A DNA stretch of 64,000 nucleotides from Massilia sp. W12 (GCF_037300705.1 NZ_CP147776.1:5152857-5216856); one strand, 5' to 3'; positions 45,720 through 54,257 are shown, counted from the first letter of the stretch. Translations and numbers: made by a program. The notes: generated from the letters alone by a model not told the origin.

Positions 45720-46463
45720 TCAGTTTTTTTTGCGCGGGCTGCTTTTTTTCACGCCGGCTTCGGCTTTAGCGGCTGGGCTGCGGCGCGGCGCGGCTTTGCG
45801 TGGCTTGGCAGGGGCTTTTTCCGGCTCTGCCGCCGGCGCTTTTTTGCGCGTTTTGGCAACCGGCTTATCCGCCGCCATGGCGCTGGCCACCACTTGTTTA
45901 AATTGCTCTTGCAGCATGCCCCACCAGGCCCCGCCGGTCTGCGCCAATTGTGCGGCGAAATCGGGCGGAGTTTTTTTGTCCGCGCCGGCATCGTCCTCTG
46001 GCTTGGCCCCGGTTTCTGGCGGCGGTGGCGGCGCCTGGGCCGCGATATTCTTTTCCATTTCATCCGGCGTGGTCGGCGCCGGATTGGCGTTCGGGAACAG
46101 GAAGGCGGAAGCGTAGGGAATCACCGCCAGCAGCGACTTTTCCGCATTCGCCGCATCTTCGCCGCTGCCCTTCACCGCATTCGACAGCGTGGCGCCCATG
46201 GATTTCAGGGTGGCGATAGTGCCGCGCTGCACTTCCAGCGCTTGAATACTGCCGCGCAGCATGCCCAGATTCAAATTCATCCAGGCTTCGACGGCTTTTA
46301 AATCATTGATTTTCTTGTCCAGCTCTTCCACCGAAAGCGTGGGTGCGGCCATGCCGGGCAAGGTGGTGACGCCAGGCACTTGCATACTGCCCCACAGGTT
46401 TTTGACGAAATCCAGAGTATCGTTGACCATCCCGGCGCCGGGCAGATTGTTTGGCTTGATCAT
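45720..46463 (-). CDS. phaM: PhaM-like polyhydroxyalkanoate granule protein
   Basis: The 247-residue protein has an N-terminal block with Asn-Leu-Trp-Gly-Ser-Met...Val-Pro-Gly and Leu-Ser-Val-Glu-Glu-Leu-Asp-Lys-Lys-Ile. The C-terminus is Lys/Ala/Pro-rich, as in PhaM of Burkholderiales, which links PHB granules to DNA and activates PHB synthase. It is the last ordinary gene before integron 2. Confidence 0.85.
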   Translation of the reverse strand: MIKPNNLPGAGMVNDTLDFVKNLWGSMQVPGVTTLPGMAAPTLSVEELDKKINDLKAVEAWMNLNLGMLRGSIQALEVQRGTIATLKSMGATLSNAVKGSGEDAANAEKSLLAVIPYASAFLFPNANPAPTTPDEMEKNIAAQAPPPPPETGAKPEDDAGADKKTPPDFAAQLAQTGGAWWGMLQEQFKQVVASAMAADKPVAKTRKKAPAAEPEKAPAKPRKAAPRRSPAAKAEAGVKKSSPRKKN

Positions 46464-46582
46464 GGCTTTCTCCTAGAGGGTAGCGGCTGCCTCAGCCTAA
46501 CAGAAAGCGGAGCGGGTGACAAACCTCAGGAAACCCGTGTAATAACCTTGCGCGAGATACTATGACGCATACAAGTTGCATC

Positions 46583-47572
46583 TCACAAAAGATCAAGTGG
46601 GCTATCCACACCTCGCCCGCCTTTGTTCAGCACATGGGTATAGATCATCGTTGTGGCGACATCCGCATGTCCCAACAGCTCTTGCACAGTGCGAATGTCA
46701 TATCCCCGTTGCAGCAGATGGGTGGCGAAACTGTGACGCAAAGTATGCGGGGTTGCTGGTTTGGCCAGGCCTGCCGCTGTGACGGCGCGCTTCATCGCCC
46801 TTTGCAACAACTTTTCATCCAGATGATGCCGTCGCGTATGATTACTGCGGGGGTCTTTTGAATAACTGCCAGCAGGGAATACATATTGCCATCCCCACTC
46901 AAGTTCCGCATGGGGATACTTGCGCGCCAGCGCATTGGGCAAAAAAACTGCCGCCATCCCTGCCGCCAAGTCATCTTCATACAAGGTTTTGCGCCAAGCC
47001 AAATGCGTCTGCAGGGGCTGAAGCAGCGTGCGCGGCAGCATGGTCACCCTGTCTTTTGCGCCTTTGCCATCACGCACCAAAATCTCGCAACGCTCAAAAT
47101 CGATGTCCTTGACTCGCAAACGCACGCACTCCATGACCCGCATCCCGGTTCCGTACAATAAGCGGGCCAGCAGACCGTAGGTGTCATGCATTCTTTCCAA
47201 AATTGCCGACACTTCGCGTTCAGTCAATACGACGGGTAAGCGTGCCGGGCGCTTGGCGCGCACCACGCCATCCATCCAAGGCAAGTCTTGTTCCAATACT
47301 TCACGGTACAGAAACAGCAACGCCGACAAGGCCTGATTTTGGGTTGACGAGGCGACATTTCCTTCAAGCGCCAGATTGCTCAAAAAGGCCTCTACCTCAG
47401 GCCCGCCCATATCTTTGGGATGCCGTTTGCCATGAAACAAGATAAATCGCCGCACCCAATGCACGTATTGCGTTTCAGTGCGTATGCTGTAGTGCCTTAA
47501 GCGAATCTTTGCCCGTAACTGATCCAGCAGTTTGGGTGGAGGAGTTCCTGTATGAGGTGTTATATCTGGCAT
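46583..47572 (-). CDS. intI: integron integrase, complete
   Basis: The 329-residue tyrosine recombinase has Arg145, His276-x2-Arg279, His302 and Tyr311, the full catalytic set. The IntI-specific extra segment (around residues 207-233, [15 protein letters not shown]) sits before the His-Thr-Leu-Arg-His box. It would excise and insert cassettes at attC and attI. It diverges from the array, as usual. No canonical LexA box lies between it and attI. The closest relative in the window is the truncated copy at 12529-12963. Confidence 0.97.
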   Translation of the reverse strand: MPDITPHTGTPPPKLLDQLRAKIRLRHYSIRTETQYVHWVRRFILFHGKRHPKDMGGPEVEAFLSNLALEGNVASSTQNQALSALLFLYREVLEQDLPWMDGVVRAKRPARLPVVLTEREVSAILERMHDTYGLLARLLYGTGMRVMECVRLRVKDIDFERCEILVRDGKGAKDRVTMLPRTLLQPLQTHLAWRKTLYEDDLAAGMAAVFLPNALARKYPHAELEWGWQYVFPAGSYSKDPRSNHTRRHHLDEKLLQRAMKRAVTAAGLAKPATPHTLRHSFATHLLQRGYDIRTVQELLGHADVATTMIYTHVLNKGGRGVDSPLDLL

Positions 47573-47665
47573 ATCATCACCTATTGCATTGATTTTCCAG
47601 GATTTATAGAATAATATACACCTTATTTAATCGAAGTATACCCCTTCGTAGGGGTATACTCTACG
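47573..47665 (+). other. attI region of integron 2
   Basis: The crossover is at G47665 in TACGTTGG. AGTATACCCCT (47635-47645), loop TCGT and AGGGGTATACT (47650-47660) form a perfect 11-bp dyad next to it. Compared with integron 1, one stem pair changes from A:T to C:G on both arms and the loop differs. Confidence 0.85.
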
Positions 47666-47955
47666 TTGGTCGAGATAAACACCTCGGTTGCAAAACCGAG
47701 ACATACATAGGCTAAAAGTGGCGATGTATAAAGTGCAAAAAACATGCTAAAAAGCGAAGCTTGAGCAGAGCGGATGTATAACGCAAGCGTTGATACACAC
47801 GCCCAGCCCAAACTTCGAAAAAGAGCATGAATTGGAGTGAATTTGGGGGCGCGACGTAAAATGATGACAAATCGAATTGCCGGTGTTTTTCACGCCCAAC
47901 CCGTCGTTCGAGCACACTCGCCGCACGTGGTGCGGCAAGGTGCTCAACTCCAACG
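47666..47955 (+). repeat. ORF-less first cassette, copy 2
   Basis: It is identical over 290 bp to 13057-13346, starting exactly at the crossover. The attC is at 47894-47961 (GCCCAAC, GTTAGGT). No plus-strand gene. Confidence 0.85.
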
Positions 47956-48190
47956 TTAGGTGTCAAGTCGCTGTTCGCCGTATTGTTCTGGTATATTTCA
48001 GCTCTTACCTGTGCCAAAGTCCGTCGCCATTGCTGACTTGGCATCACGCAGTGCAAGGTTTTTTATTTCCGTCAGCTTTATTTTGCGAGGACGCTTTGGC
48101 TGGTTTTCAATTCACAAAGGCTGTTGCCTTATCAAGCAGCCTAACCCGTCGTTCCAGCGGATCGCCTGCGGCGCCCGCTGAACTCACACG
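47956..48190 (+). repeat. ORF-less cassette type A, copy 3
   Basis: The attC is at 48139-48196. Carries AAAGTCC where copy 1 has AAAGCCC, which keeps a G-U pair in the putative stem. Confidence 0.85.
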
Positions 48191-48200
48191 TTAGATTGCA

Positions 48201-48521
48201 ATGCTCGATCTCAACCATCCAAAGACACAGCACATATTTGAAGCGGCGAGAATTGAAGATGAGATTCGTCGGCTTCTCGTTGCGTGGAGACAGAATGGGC
48301 CTGCTAGTGCTTTGCCTCAATCAGCCGAATACGCACTGCAGTCCAGCCTCGCCGAATTGCACAAATTAAATCAAAATCACTTTGGCGCCTCTGGAGGCAT
48401 CGGAAACACTCTATCCGCGTTGGAGACCGCCATCTCTCATGGTGACAGTAACGAGAGTTGGCGAGCGTTTATTAAACTTGCGGAAGCGCCTGGTGAAAAC
48501 TTTGGAACGTGGGCAATCTAA
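48201..48521 (+). CDS. small cassette protein, helical, unknown
   Basis: The 106-residue protein is mostly helical with a Gly-rich turn (Ala-Ser-Gly-Gly-Ile-Gly-Asn). The ATG lies 5 bp after the attC core with no clear ribosome site. Follows a type A cassette. No domain recognised. Confidence 0.65.
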   Translation: MLDLNHPKTQHIFEAARIEDEIRRLLVAWRQNGPASALPQSAEYALQSSLAELHKLNQNHFGASGGIGNTLSALETAISHGDSNESWRAFIKLAEAPGENFGTWAI

Positions 48522-48611
48522 CCTTTCGGTCAACGTGACAGCCCAAAGCTACGCTTTGGGTTCCCTCCGCTGCTACGCAGCTCCGGCTGCACGTTACCTC
48601 CAACGTTAGGC
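48516..48611 (+). other. attC site
   Basis: Cores are ATCTAAC and GTTAGGC, 96 bp, stem around CCCAAAGCTACGCTTTGGG. Confidence 0.9.
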
Positions 48612-48616
48612 GTCTT

Positions 48617-48970
48617 ATGTTCACGCTATTGCATGCACAGCACTGGATCGAACGAGCTTGGTCAGAAATGGGACGAGACTTTGACGCGAATCTTGTGCCA
48701 GTCTCTCGGTTTGGGGAACTTGAAGTTGATGATATGGCGTTTCCATTCAAGAACTCCGCGCTTGAGTCGTGGCTCTTGAAAGATGGCGCGCTAGTGAAAG
48801 ATCCGAACGCAAAGATAGTTCGTGTACCTTTCATCGCTTTCGCCATTGATGATGAGAAGAACACTATGAATATTCAGGTAAATTGGGCTAGTCGCTGTGG
48901 CTATGGCTTCGAGGTCGCGTTCAATGAGCGTGGTGAAGTTATTACTCAGAAAATGCGGTGGGTATCGTGA
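48617..48970 (+). CDS. small cassette protein, alpha/beta, unknown
   Basis: The 117-residue soluble protein has aromatic strands at the C-terminal end (Gly-Tyr-Gly-Phe-Glu-Val-Ala-Phe). No motif recognised. The ATG is 6 bp after the attC core. Confidence 0.65.
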   Translation: MFTLLHAQHWIERAWSEMGRDFDANLVPVSRFGELEVDDMAFPFKNSALESWLLKDGALVKDPNAKIVRVPFIAFAIDDEKNTMNIQVNWASRCGYGFEVAFNERGEVITQKMRWVS

Positions 48971-48977
48971 GGCAGCC

Positions 48978-49064
48978 GCCTAACATGGCGCTCAACCTCG
49001 CTCCCTTTGGTCGCTGGACGCTGCGCGATAAAGCCGCGCAGCGCCGGTTAGCTCTACGTTAGAC
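48978..49064 (+). other. attC site
   Basis: Cores are GCCTAAC and GTTAGAC, 87 bp. Nearly the same site closes the nuclease cassette at 60856-60942. Confidence 0.9.
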
Positions 49065-49079
49065 GCAGAGTTGCAAAGC

Positions 49080-49427
49080 ATGCCTACTGGAATAGACCTG
49101 CTGATATCAGCTTTCGCAAAGTTCCTTGACGCCGGATTTGGTACGGATATGGCGAAGTATGGGCTGTTCGGTTTCTGCTTTGAGCCAGGAGCCCTGCCGA
49201 CTACCAGCCATGTCGAGCGTGCTTCGGCTTCGGCGGCAATATGGCAACAAAAGATGGGAGGGCGTCCAAATCCTTACAAGGACGTCTTGTCATTCTTCGA
49301 GGAAGGTGGTCAGCTCGGTCGTTGGGAGAACAACATCCTCGATGTGTTCTTGGCGAGCGGAGAGAGGTTTGGTGTGCCGCTGCAGACGTTCGTCCAACTT
49401 GTTTCTAACTATTCGCTAAAGTGTTAG
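49080..49427 (+). CDS. cassette protein, unknown, copy 2
   Basis: The 115-residue protein is the same as 13368-13715; one silent base differs (GGTGTG versus GGTGTA). The duplicate spans the whole two-gene unit. No domain recognised. Confidence 0.75.
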   Translation: MPTGIDLLISAFAKFLDAGFGTDMAKYGLFGFCFEPGALPTTSHVERASASAAIWQQKMGGRPNPYKDVLSFFEEGGQLGRWENNILDVFLASGERFGVPLQTFVQLVSNYSLKC

Positions 49428-49429
49428 GT
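49403..49429 (+). other. collapsed attC (27 bp), copy 2
   Basis: Identical to 13691-13717, with TTCTAAC and GTTAGGT 13 bp apart. Confidence 0.55.
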
Positions 49430-49437
49430 GCCTTGAA

Positions 49438-50163
49438 ATGGCCGTGGTCCACCAATGCGAGATGTATCCCGACGAATCGGCCTGGGATGCCATCTATAAC
49501 GCTATCGAAGAAGGTCGACGGCCTCCTTGGCCGTCGATGAACTTCCACCTCCAAGCTCAGGACACGTCTTTGCCAGGTTGGAGTGCGCTGTTGCAACTTG
49601 TCGAGGATGCTGCCCATGATCGTCGAGAGACGTTCTCACCAAAGAAGGCATTGGGGCCGGAACTCTGGGGCCAGGTGATCACGCTGCCTGCTTCCATCGC
49701 GTCGCTGAAGCACGTGAGGAAGCTCGATCTATACCGAAGTAGCCTACTCCGGCTCCCGCCGGAGATCGGTAGTATGGAGAACTTGGAGGAATTCGTCCCA
49801 TACACCTCCTATGGACTCCATTGGTTTCCCTATGAAATCACAAAGTGCAAGCAGCTCCGGGCGAGCACTGTGAGCACAAGGGCACTCTATGGAAACTACA
49901 AATACAGGCAACCCTTTCCCTCTCTTGAGCCGCCTGTAGTCGAGCTCGTCTCCGGGCATTGCAGCATTTGTGGCGAGCCATTCGATCCAAGCAAAGTCGA
50001 GCAACGTTGGATCTCACTCCCGGTCGCTACGGATGTGCTCCCACTGCTTGTCAATGCGTGTTCTATTGCCTGCTTGGCCCAGCTGCCAACTCCAGCAGCA
50101 GGCTACGTAGCATGCTCACACAGGGGGGGGTCTTCATTGCAGCAGCCGCCCGTAGAGCCATGA
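49438..50163 (+). CDS. leucine-rich-repeat-like protein with C-terminal zinc motif, intact copy
   Basis: The 241-residue protein has two or three LRR-like units near residues 80-135 (Leu-Pro-Ala-Ser-Ile-Ala-Ser-Leu-Lys, Leu-Pro-Pro-Glu-Ile-Gly-Ser-Met). The C-terminal Cys-Ser-Ile-Cys-Gly-Glu-Pro-Phe and Ala-Cys-Ser-Ile-Ala-Cys may bind zinc. Likely a binding protein. It is second in a two-gene unit. The copy in array 1 is broken by IS3. Confidence 0.8.
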   Translation: MAVVHQCEMYPDESAWDAIYNAIEEGRRPPWPSMNFHLQAQDTSLPGWSALLQLVEDAAHDRRETFSPKKALGPELWGQVITLPASIASLKHVRKLDLYRSSLLRLPPEIGSMENLEEFVPYTSYGLHWFPYEITKCKQLRASTVSTRALYGNYKYRQPFPSLEPPVVELVSGHCSICGEPFDPSKVEQRWISLPVATDVLPLLVNACSIACLAQLPTPAAGYVACSHRGGSSLQQPPVEP

Positions 50164-50176
50164 GCAATCCGCAGGC

Positions 50177-50236
50177 ACCTAACCCCTCCGTCAAGGGGAC
50201 CTGCCTGCGGCAGGCCCCTTACGTCGAACGTTAGGC
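50177..50236 (+). other. attC site
   Basis: Cores are ACCTAAC and GTTAGGC, 60 bp, tip at CCTGCCTGCGGCAGG. Confidence 0.9.
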
Positions 50237-50464
50237 GCAAGTCGCTGTTCGCCGTATTGTTCTGGTATATTTCAGCTCTTTCCTGCGCCAAAGTCCGTCG
50301 CCATTGCTGGCTTGGCATCACGCAGTGCAAGGTTTTTTATTTCCGTCAGCTTTATTTTGCGAGGACGCTTTGGCTGGTTTTCAATTCACAAAGGCTGTTG
50401 CCTCATTAAGCAGCCTAACCCGTCGTTCCAGCGGATCGCCTGCGGCGCCCGCTGAACTCACACG
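50231..50464 (+). repeat. ORF-less cassette type A, copy 4
   Basis: The attC is at 50413-50470 (right core GTTGGAC). One base shorter at the start than copy 1. Confidence 0.85.
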
Positions 50465-50476
50465 TTGGACGGCTTT

Positions 50477-50686
50477 ATGAAGCTACCTCGCCTCAATCTG
50501 AAATACTTTGCCATTTGGCTGGCTATATGCGCTGCCGGTGGGGGATTGATAAGCTGGTTCTCGTCCATGCCGTTTTGGGGTGGGGCCTCAATTGTGGCTG
50601 CGGCGCTTATCATTAACGGAATAATCGCCAAGGTCGAAGACAACGCGCCTGGTGGCTTCAACAACCCGCACGACAAGTCGAAATGA
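50477..50686 (+). CDS. two-helix membrane protein, copy 1
   Basis: The 69-residue protein has two hydrophobic segments (residues 8-27 and 32-52) separated by Ser-Met-Pro-Phe-Trp, and a polar tail. An in-frame TTG at 50465 could extend it by 4 residues. The entire cassette including attC recurs unchanged at 59287-59496. Function unknown; small membrane proteins of this type can be toxins or stress factors. Confidence 0.75.
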   Translation: MKLPRLNLKYFAIWLAICAAGGGLISWFSSMPFWGGASIVAAALIINGIIAKVEDNAPGGFNNPHDKSK

Positions 50687-50702
50687 GTGCATTGCCGTTT
50701 TG

Positions 50703-50759
50703 GTCCAACCAATCAATCCAGCGGACGCCTGACGGCTCCGCTGATTATGCACGTTAGGC
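50703..50759 (+). other. attC site
   Basis: Cores are GTCCAAC and GTTAGGC, 57 bp, stem CAGCGGA...TCCGCTG. Confidence 0.88.
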
Positions 50760-50987
50760 ATCAAGTCGCTGTTTGCAGTATTGTTCTGGTATATTCCAGC
50801 TCTTGCCTGCGCCAAAGTTCGTCGCCATTACTGGCTTGGCATCACGCAGTGCAATGTTTTTATTTCCGGCAGTTTTATTTTGCGAGGACGCTTTGGCTGG
50901 TTTTCAATTCACAAAGGCTGTTGCCTCATCAAGCAGCCTAACCCGTCGTTCCAGCGGATCGCCTGCGGCGCCCGCTGAACTCACACG
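50754..50987 (+). repeat. ORF-less cassette type A, copy 5
   Basis: The attC is at 50936-50993. This is one of the more diverged copies (GTTTGCAGTATTG, GCAATGTTTTTATT). Confidence 0.85.
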
Positions 50988-51001
50988 TTAGCTCCCAAGA
51001 A

Positions 51002-51340
51002 ATGAAACCTCTCAGCATCAATGAAGCATTAGATCAATTGGATCAGCTAGCAGGGCGAGATATCTCGCTCCTCGGCATCTTTTGCTTTGAGTTCGAAGAT
51101 GTTTCCCTTTATCACCATCCAAAAGGTGTGCGTAGGCCTGGATATTCATCGTCAATCTGGCTGTCAACTGGCACAGGCAGCATTGGCTTTGATTCAAGGG
51201 CCTGCGAGAGGCTGCATGGAAAACTTGTCTTGGTTGAGGGAACTCTTATCAAGCCAGATCCATATTTTGGCGGATGTGGCCATATGAGCCTTTGGCCAGC
51301 AGAAATTATCGGTCGTTCTTTGCAGCGGCCAGTGAGCTAA
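51002..51340 (+). CDS. small beta-rich cassette protein, OB-fold-like
   Basis: The 112-residue protein has alternating strands (Asp-Ile-Ser-Leu-Leu-Gly-Ile-Phe, Leu-Val-Leu-Val-Glu-Gly-Thr) that recall an OB fold. No catalytic motif. The stop overlaps the attC left core. Confidence 0.65.
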   Translation: MKPLSINEALDQLDQLAGRDISLLGIFCFEFEDVSLYHHPKGVRRPGYSSSIWLSTGTGSIGFDSRACERLHGKLVLVEGTLIKPDPYFGGCGHMSLWPAEIIGRSLQRPVS

Positions 51341-51405
51341 CAACTCGTTCAAGCCGACAAATAACCGCTGCGCGGTTATTTGTCGGCTTAACTCCAACGT
51401 TAGGC
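51335..51405 (+). other. attC site
   Basis: Cores are AGCTAAC and GTTAGGC, 71 bp, long perfect stem around AATAACCGCTGCGCGGTTATT. Confidence 0.9.
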
Positions 51406-51414
51406 TTTATAAAA

Positions 51415-51729
51415 ATGAGCATGTCCTCTGAACCGAGTATTCCCTTGCCTGAGTTTCGTGAACTGATTCGCTGTGCTCGCGCGTATGTTGCTGGCGATCT
51501 CCATTTTTCCTACGTCTGCTCTGCCGCTGGCGCATTTCGTGATGTGACAAAAGTCCTTCCCGTTAATCGGGAAATCAAGCAGATTGCGGAAGAGTGGGCT
51601 GAAATGGCCACGCGTGCGTGGCCGGAAATGGCGCAAATTGCCAACCCCATTTCGGAGGACGATTTTCTGAAATGGGTAAGCGAAAAAATGAATGTCTTCC
51701 AACCTGTGAATTTCCCTAATGCTCAGTAA
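51415..51729 (+). CDS. small cassette protein, helical, unknown
   Basis: The 104-residue protein is read from ATG 51415. A charged helical middle contains Trp-Ala-Glu-Met-Ala-Thr-Arg-Ala-Trp-Pro-Glu-Met. No domain recognised. The attC is at 51766-51823 and is of the type A/B family. Confidence 0.65.
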   Translation: MSMSSEPSIPLPEFRELIRCARAYVAGDLHFSYVCSAAGAFRDVTKVLPVNREIKQIAEEWAEMATRAWPEMAQIANPISEDDFLKWVSEKMNVFQPVNFPNAQ

Positions 51730-51765
51730 GAACTGCCATTTTCGGCCCAAACAATCCGTCAACCA

Positions 51766-51823
51766 GCCTAACCCATCGTTGCAGCGGATCGCCTTCGGCG
51801 CCCGCTGAACTCACACGTTAGGC
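51766..51823 (+). other. attC site of the type A/B family
   Basis: Cores are GCCTAAC and GTTAGGC, 58 bp; differs from the type A site by few bases. Confidence 0.9.
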
Positions 51824-51834
51824 ATCATGCAGCC

Positions 51835-52251
51835 ATGACTGAGCACAACGAACTGCGCGCCGCGCTTCACTCGAAAGACATTGCCGCGCTTTGGAGTGCT
51901 TTGGCGAAGGTCAGTAAATGCGAGGGTGCCCCGTTTCTTGCCGAGGCGCTGCTAGCAGACTGGCATGAGTCACATGAAGACATCGTCTTCGAGCTTGGCC
52001 TCATTGGCGATCCGCGTACCACCGAGTCCATTGCGAGAGCTGTCGTGACTACTTTCCAATACATGGTCGAGTGGGACAACATCCACGAGTTTCAGCGTAA
52101 GTGCGCCTATGCGCTGGCGCGAATTGGCAGCGCGGAATCTCGGGTGGCCCTCGAGAACCTTGCGAAGCACTCAGATCCATATCTTAGAGGGGCCGGTGAA
52201 GAGGGCTTAGAGCACTGGCCACTACCCTATCGGAAAGGTGAATATGCCTAA
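51835..52251 (+). CDS. HEAT-repeat-like cassette protein
   Basis: The 138-residue protein has repeated helix pairs with Leu-Gly-Leu-Ile-Gly-Asp-Pro-Arg-Thr and Leu-Ala-Arg-Ile-Gly-Ser-Ala-Glu-Ser-Arg-Val-Ala-Leu, the HEAT pattern. Probably a protein-binding module. Target unknown. Confidence 0.75.
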   Translation: MTEHNELRAALHSKDIAALWSALAKVSKCEGAPFLAEALLADWHESHEDIVFELGLIGDPRTTESIARAVVTTFQYMVEWDNIHEFQRKCAYALARIGSAESRVALENLAKHSDPYLRGAGEEGLEHWPLPYRKGEYA

Positions 52252-52335
52252 CACTGCAGTCAACCGGACACCAAACTGCTGCGCAGTTTGGCTCCCTCCG
52301 CTGCGCTTCGGCGCCGGTTACTTTCAACGTTAGGC
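52246..52335 (+). other. attC site
   Basis: Cores are GCCTAAC and GTTAGGC, 90 bp, tip at CCAAACTGCTGCGCAGTTTGG. Confidence 0.9.
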
Positions 52336-52589
52336 GGTGTTCTGATTTGTCGTGTTTTGCGTCTGTCAGTAAAATCACCGACTACAATTTTTTACGCTGA
52401 GTTTGCCGCAATTTTCCAGTTTCGCAATCAGCACACGTCGCGCATGTTCATTGCCATTTCAGTCGCCTCGCTTTACAATCAGCCGTCATTTTTTGGTTTG
52501 GGTTCAGGGTGTGTTATGTGTCGTCGTTCATCAACCTGCCTAACCCATCGTTGCAGCGGATCGCCTGCGGCGCCCGCTGAACTCACACG
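52330..52589 (+). repeat. ORF-less cassette type B, copy 1
   Basis: The 260-bp cassette has its attC at 52538-52595, which is the same as that of type A. Copies at 59016, 59564 and a fragment at 20939. Indels (GAGTTTGCC versus GAGTTGCC) break the possible frame, so it is probably non-coding. Confidence 0.85.
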
Positions 52590-52823
52590 TTAGGCGTTAA
52601 GTCGCTGTTCGCCGTATTGTTCTGGTATATTTCAGCTCTTACCTGCGCCAAAGCCCGTCGCCATTGCTGGCTTGGCATCACGCAGTGCAAGGTTTTTATT
52701 TCTGTCAGCTTTATTTTGCGAGGCCGCTTTGGCTGGTTTTCAATTCACAAAGGCTGTTGCCTCATCAAGCAGCCTAACCCGTCGTTCCAGCGGATCGCCT
52801 GCGGCGCCCGCTGAACTCACACG
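52590..52823 (+). repeat. ORF-less cassette type A, copy 6
   Basis: The attC is at 52772-52829. Directly follows a type B cassette. Confidence 0.85.
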
Positions 52824-52881
52824 TTAGGCGTCACAAATCCGATGGCGAGCTGCTCGTCGCACAACTTGAACGGAGACCGCT

Positions 52882-53436
52882 ATGGGAGTCTTGACCTTCA
52901 CTATCAACCTGACACTTGATGGCTGCGTGGATCATCAGGAAGGAATTGCCGACGACGAGACGCATGCCCTCTTCACTCGCCTGATGAACGAGAACGGCGC
53001 CACGCTGTGGGGGCGCGTGACATACGAAATGATGGAGGTTTATTGGCCCAGAGTAGCGCGCGGCGAGGTAGAAGTGCCGCCGGCCATGCGGGAGTGGGCG
53101 ATAAAGCTGCAAGCCAAGCCGAAATACGTGGCTTCTTCGACGAGAAAAGAGTTTCCGTGGGAAAACAGCCACCACGTTGGCTACGACCTGCGCTCTGACG
53201 TGGAACGACTCAAGCATGCGAACCCAGATGGCGTACTCCTGTGTGGCAGCAGGCTTGCGTGCGAACTGGATCGCCTTGATCTGATCGACGAGTACAGACT
53301 GCTCGTGCATCCGAGGCTTGCCGGCCACGGCCCAACCCTGTACGCAAGCGGAGTTCCCAATACGAGAAGGCTGGAATTGCTCTCGGCCCAACCGCTACGA
53401 AATGGCGCCGTCGCTATGCACTACAGGCGCGCGTGA
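52882..53436 (+). CDS. dihydrofolate-reductase/RibD C-terminal family protein
   Basis: The 184-residue protein starts Thr-Ile-Asn-Leu-Thr-Leu-Asp-Gly-Cys-Val. It has Thr-Leu-Trp-Gly-Arg-Val-Thr-Tyr-Glu-Met-Met and Asp-Glu-Tyr-Arg-Leu-Leu-Val-His-Pro, the typical blocks of this NADPH-dependent reductase family. GGAGA lies 7 bp before the ATG. The substrate is unknown; it is not assigned as a trimethoprim-resistance DHFR. Confidence 0.88.
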   Translation: MGVLTFTINLTLDGCVDHQEGIADDETHALFTRLMNENGATLWGRVTYEMMEVYWPRVARGEVEVPPAMREWAIKLQAKPKYVASSTRKEFPWENSHHVGYDLRSDVERLKHANPDGVLLCGSRLACELDRLDLIDEYRLLVHPRLAGHGPTLYASGVPNTRRLELLSAQPLRNGAVAMHYRRA

Positions 53437-53437
53437 C

Positions 53438-53515
53438 GCCTAACCCCTCCATCGAGCGGACGACCTACGGCATGCTTCGCATGCCGTAGGTCGCCGCTCA
53501 TGTCGAACGTTAGGC
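53438..53515 (+). other. attC site
   Basis: Cores are GCCTAAC and GTTAGGC, 78 bp, tip at GGCATGCTTCGCATGCC. Confidence 0.9.
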
Positions 53516-53859
53516 CGCCGCATTGCAGTTGTCGTCAAACCCGAGGTAGAAGCCATGCAAATTCAATATCTAGAGATAGTGACCAAAGAAGTAGACGCAG
53601 TATGTGCCGCGTACGCTGCTACGAACGGCGTGCAGTTCGGTAAGCCTGATGCTGGGCTCGGCAATGCACGCACTGCCATGCTGGCAAATGGCGGGTTGGT
53701 TGGGGTGCGAGCACCCTTGCGTGAGACTGAGGAGCCGGTGGTGCGACCTTATTGGCTAGGGCGTGTTGACAATTAACAGCACTTTGGATGGGAATTTTCA
53801 AAAAAAGCTGTTAACTTTTTGCCACTTGTGTTTACATTCTTGTTTTTGGGCAAAACAGA

Positions 53860-54228
53860 ATGGCACGGATGATGTTACGGGACGATCAGTGGGCAAGAAT
53901 TGAAGCCTTGGTACCAGGAAAGGTTGGCGATAGAGGCAGAACAGGCGTGAATAATCGGCTGTTTGTGGAAGCTGTTTTATGGATAGCAAAGACAGGCAGC
54001 CCGTGGCGGGATTTGCCTGCTGAATTTGGCCCATGGAACAGCGTCTATGTGAGGTTTGCGCGTTGGTCGGATAAGCAGGTATGGCACAAAATCTTTGCCG
54101 TGCTACGCGAGGACGCGGACTTTGAGGAAGTTTTTCTTGATAGCACTATCGTGCGGGCGCATCAGCATGCAGCAGGAGCCGCAAAAAAAAGGGGCCGCAA
54201 TCCATTGGCCGGTCTCGTGGGGGATTAA
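53860..54228 (+). CDS. IS5-type transposase, first frame
   Basis: The 122-residue DUF4096-like N-terminal part has Gly-Ser-Pro-Trp-Arg-Asp-Leu-Pro and the first catalytic Asp in Phe-Leu-Asp-Ser-Thr-Ile-Val. A frameshift near 54218-54224 (Gly codons GTG GGG GAT) would join it to the second frame, as in other IS427-like elements. Confidence 0.85.
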   Translation: MARMMLRDDQWARIEALVPGKVGDRGRTGVNNRLFVEAVLWIAKTGSPWRDLPAEFGPWNSVYVRFARWSDKQVWHKIFAVLREDADFEEVFLDSTIVRAHQHAAGAAKKRGRNPLAGLVGD

Positions 54229-54257
54229 CCACCAAGATTCATGCTTGCGTTGAGGGC

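Noticed and set aside
52617..52814. A 65-codon frame inside type A cassettes.
   Set aside because: It starts at TTG, runs through the attC and is shifted or broken in most of the ten copies by one-base indels.
52882..53436. A trimethoprim-resistance dihydrofolate reductase cassette.
   Set aside because: The sequence follows the RibD-C/DHFR-like family of unknown substrate, not the DfrA or DfrB proteins of resistance integrons.
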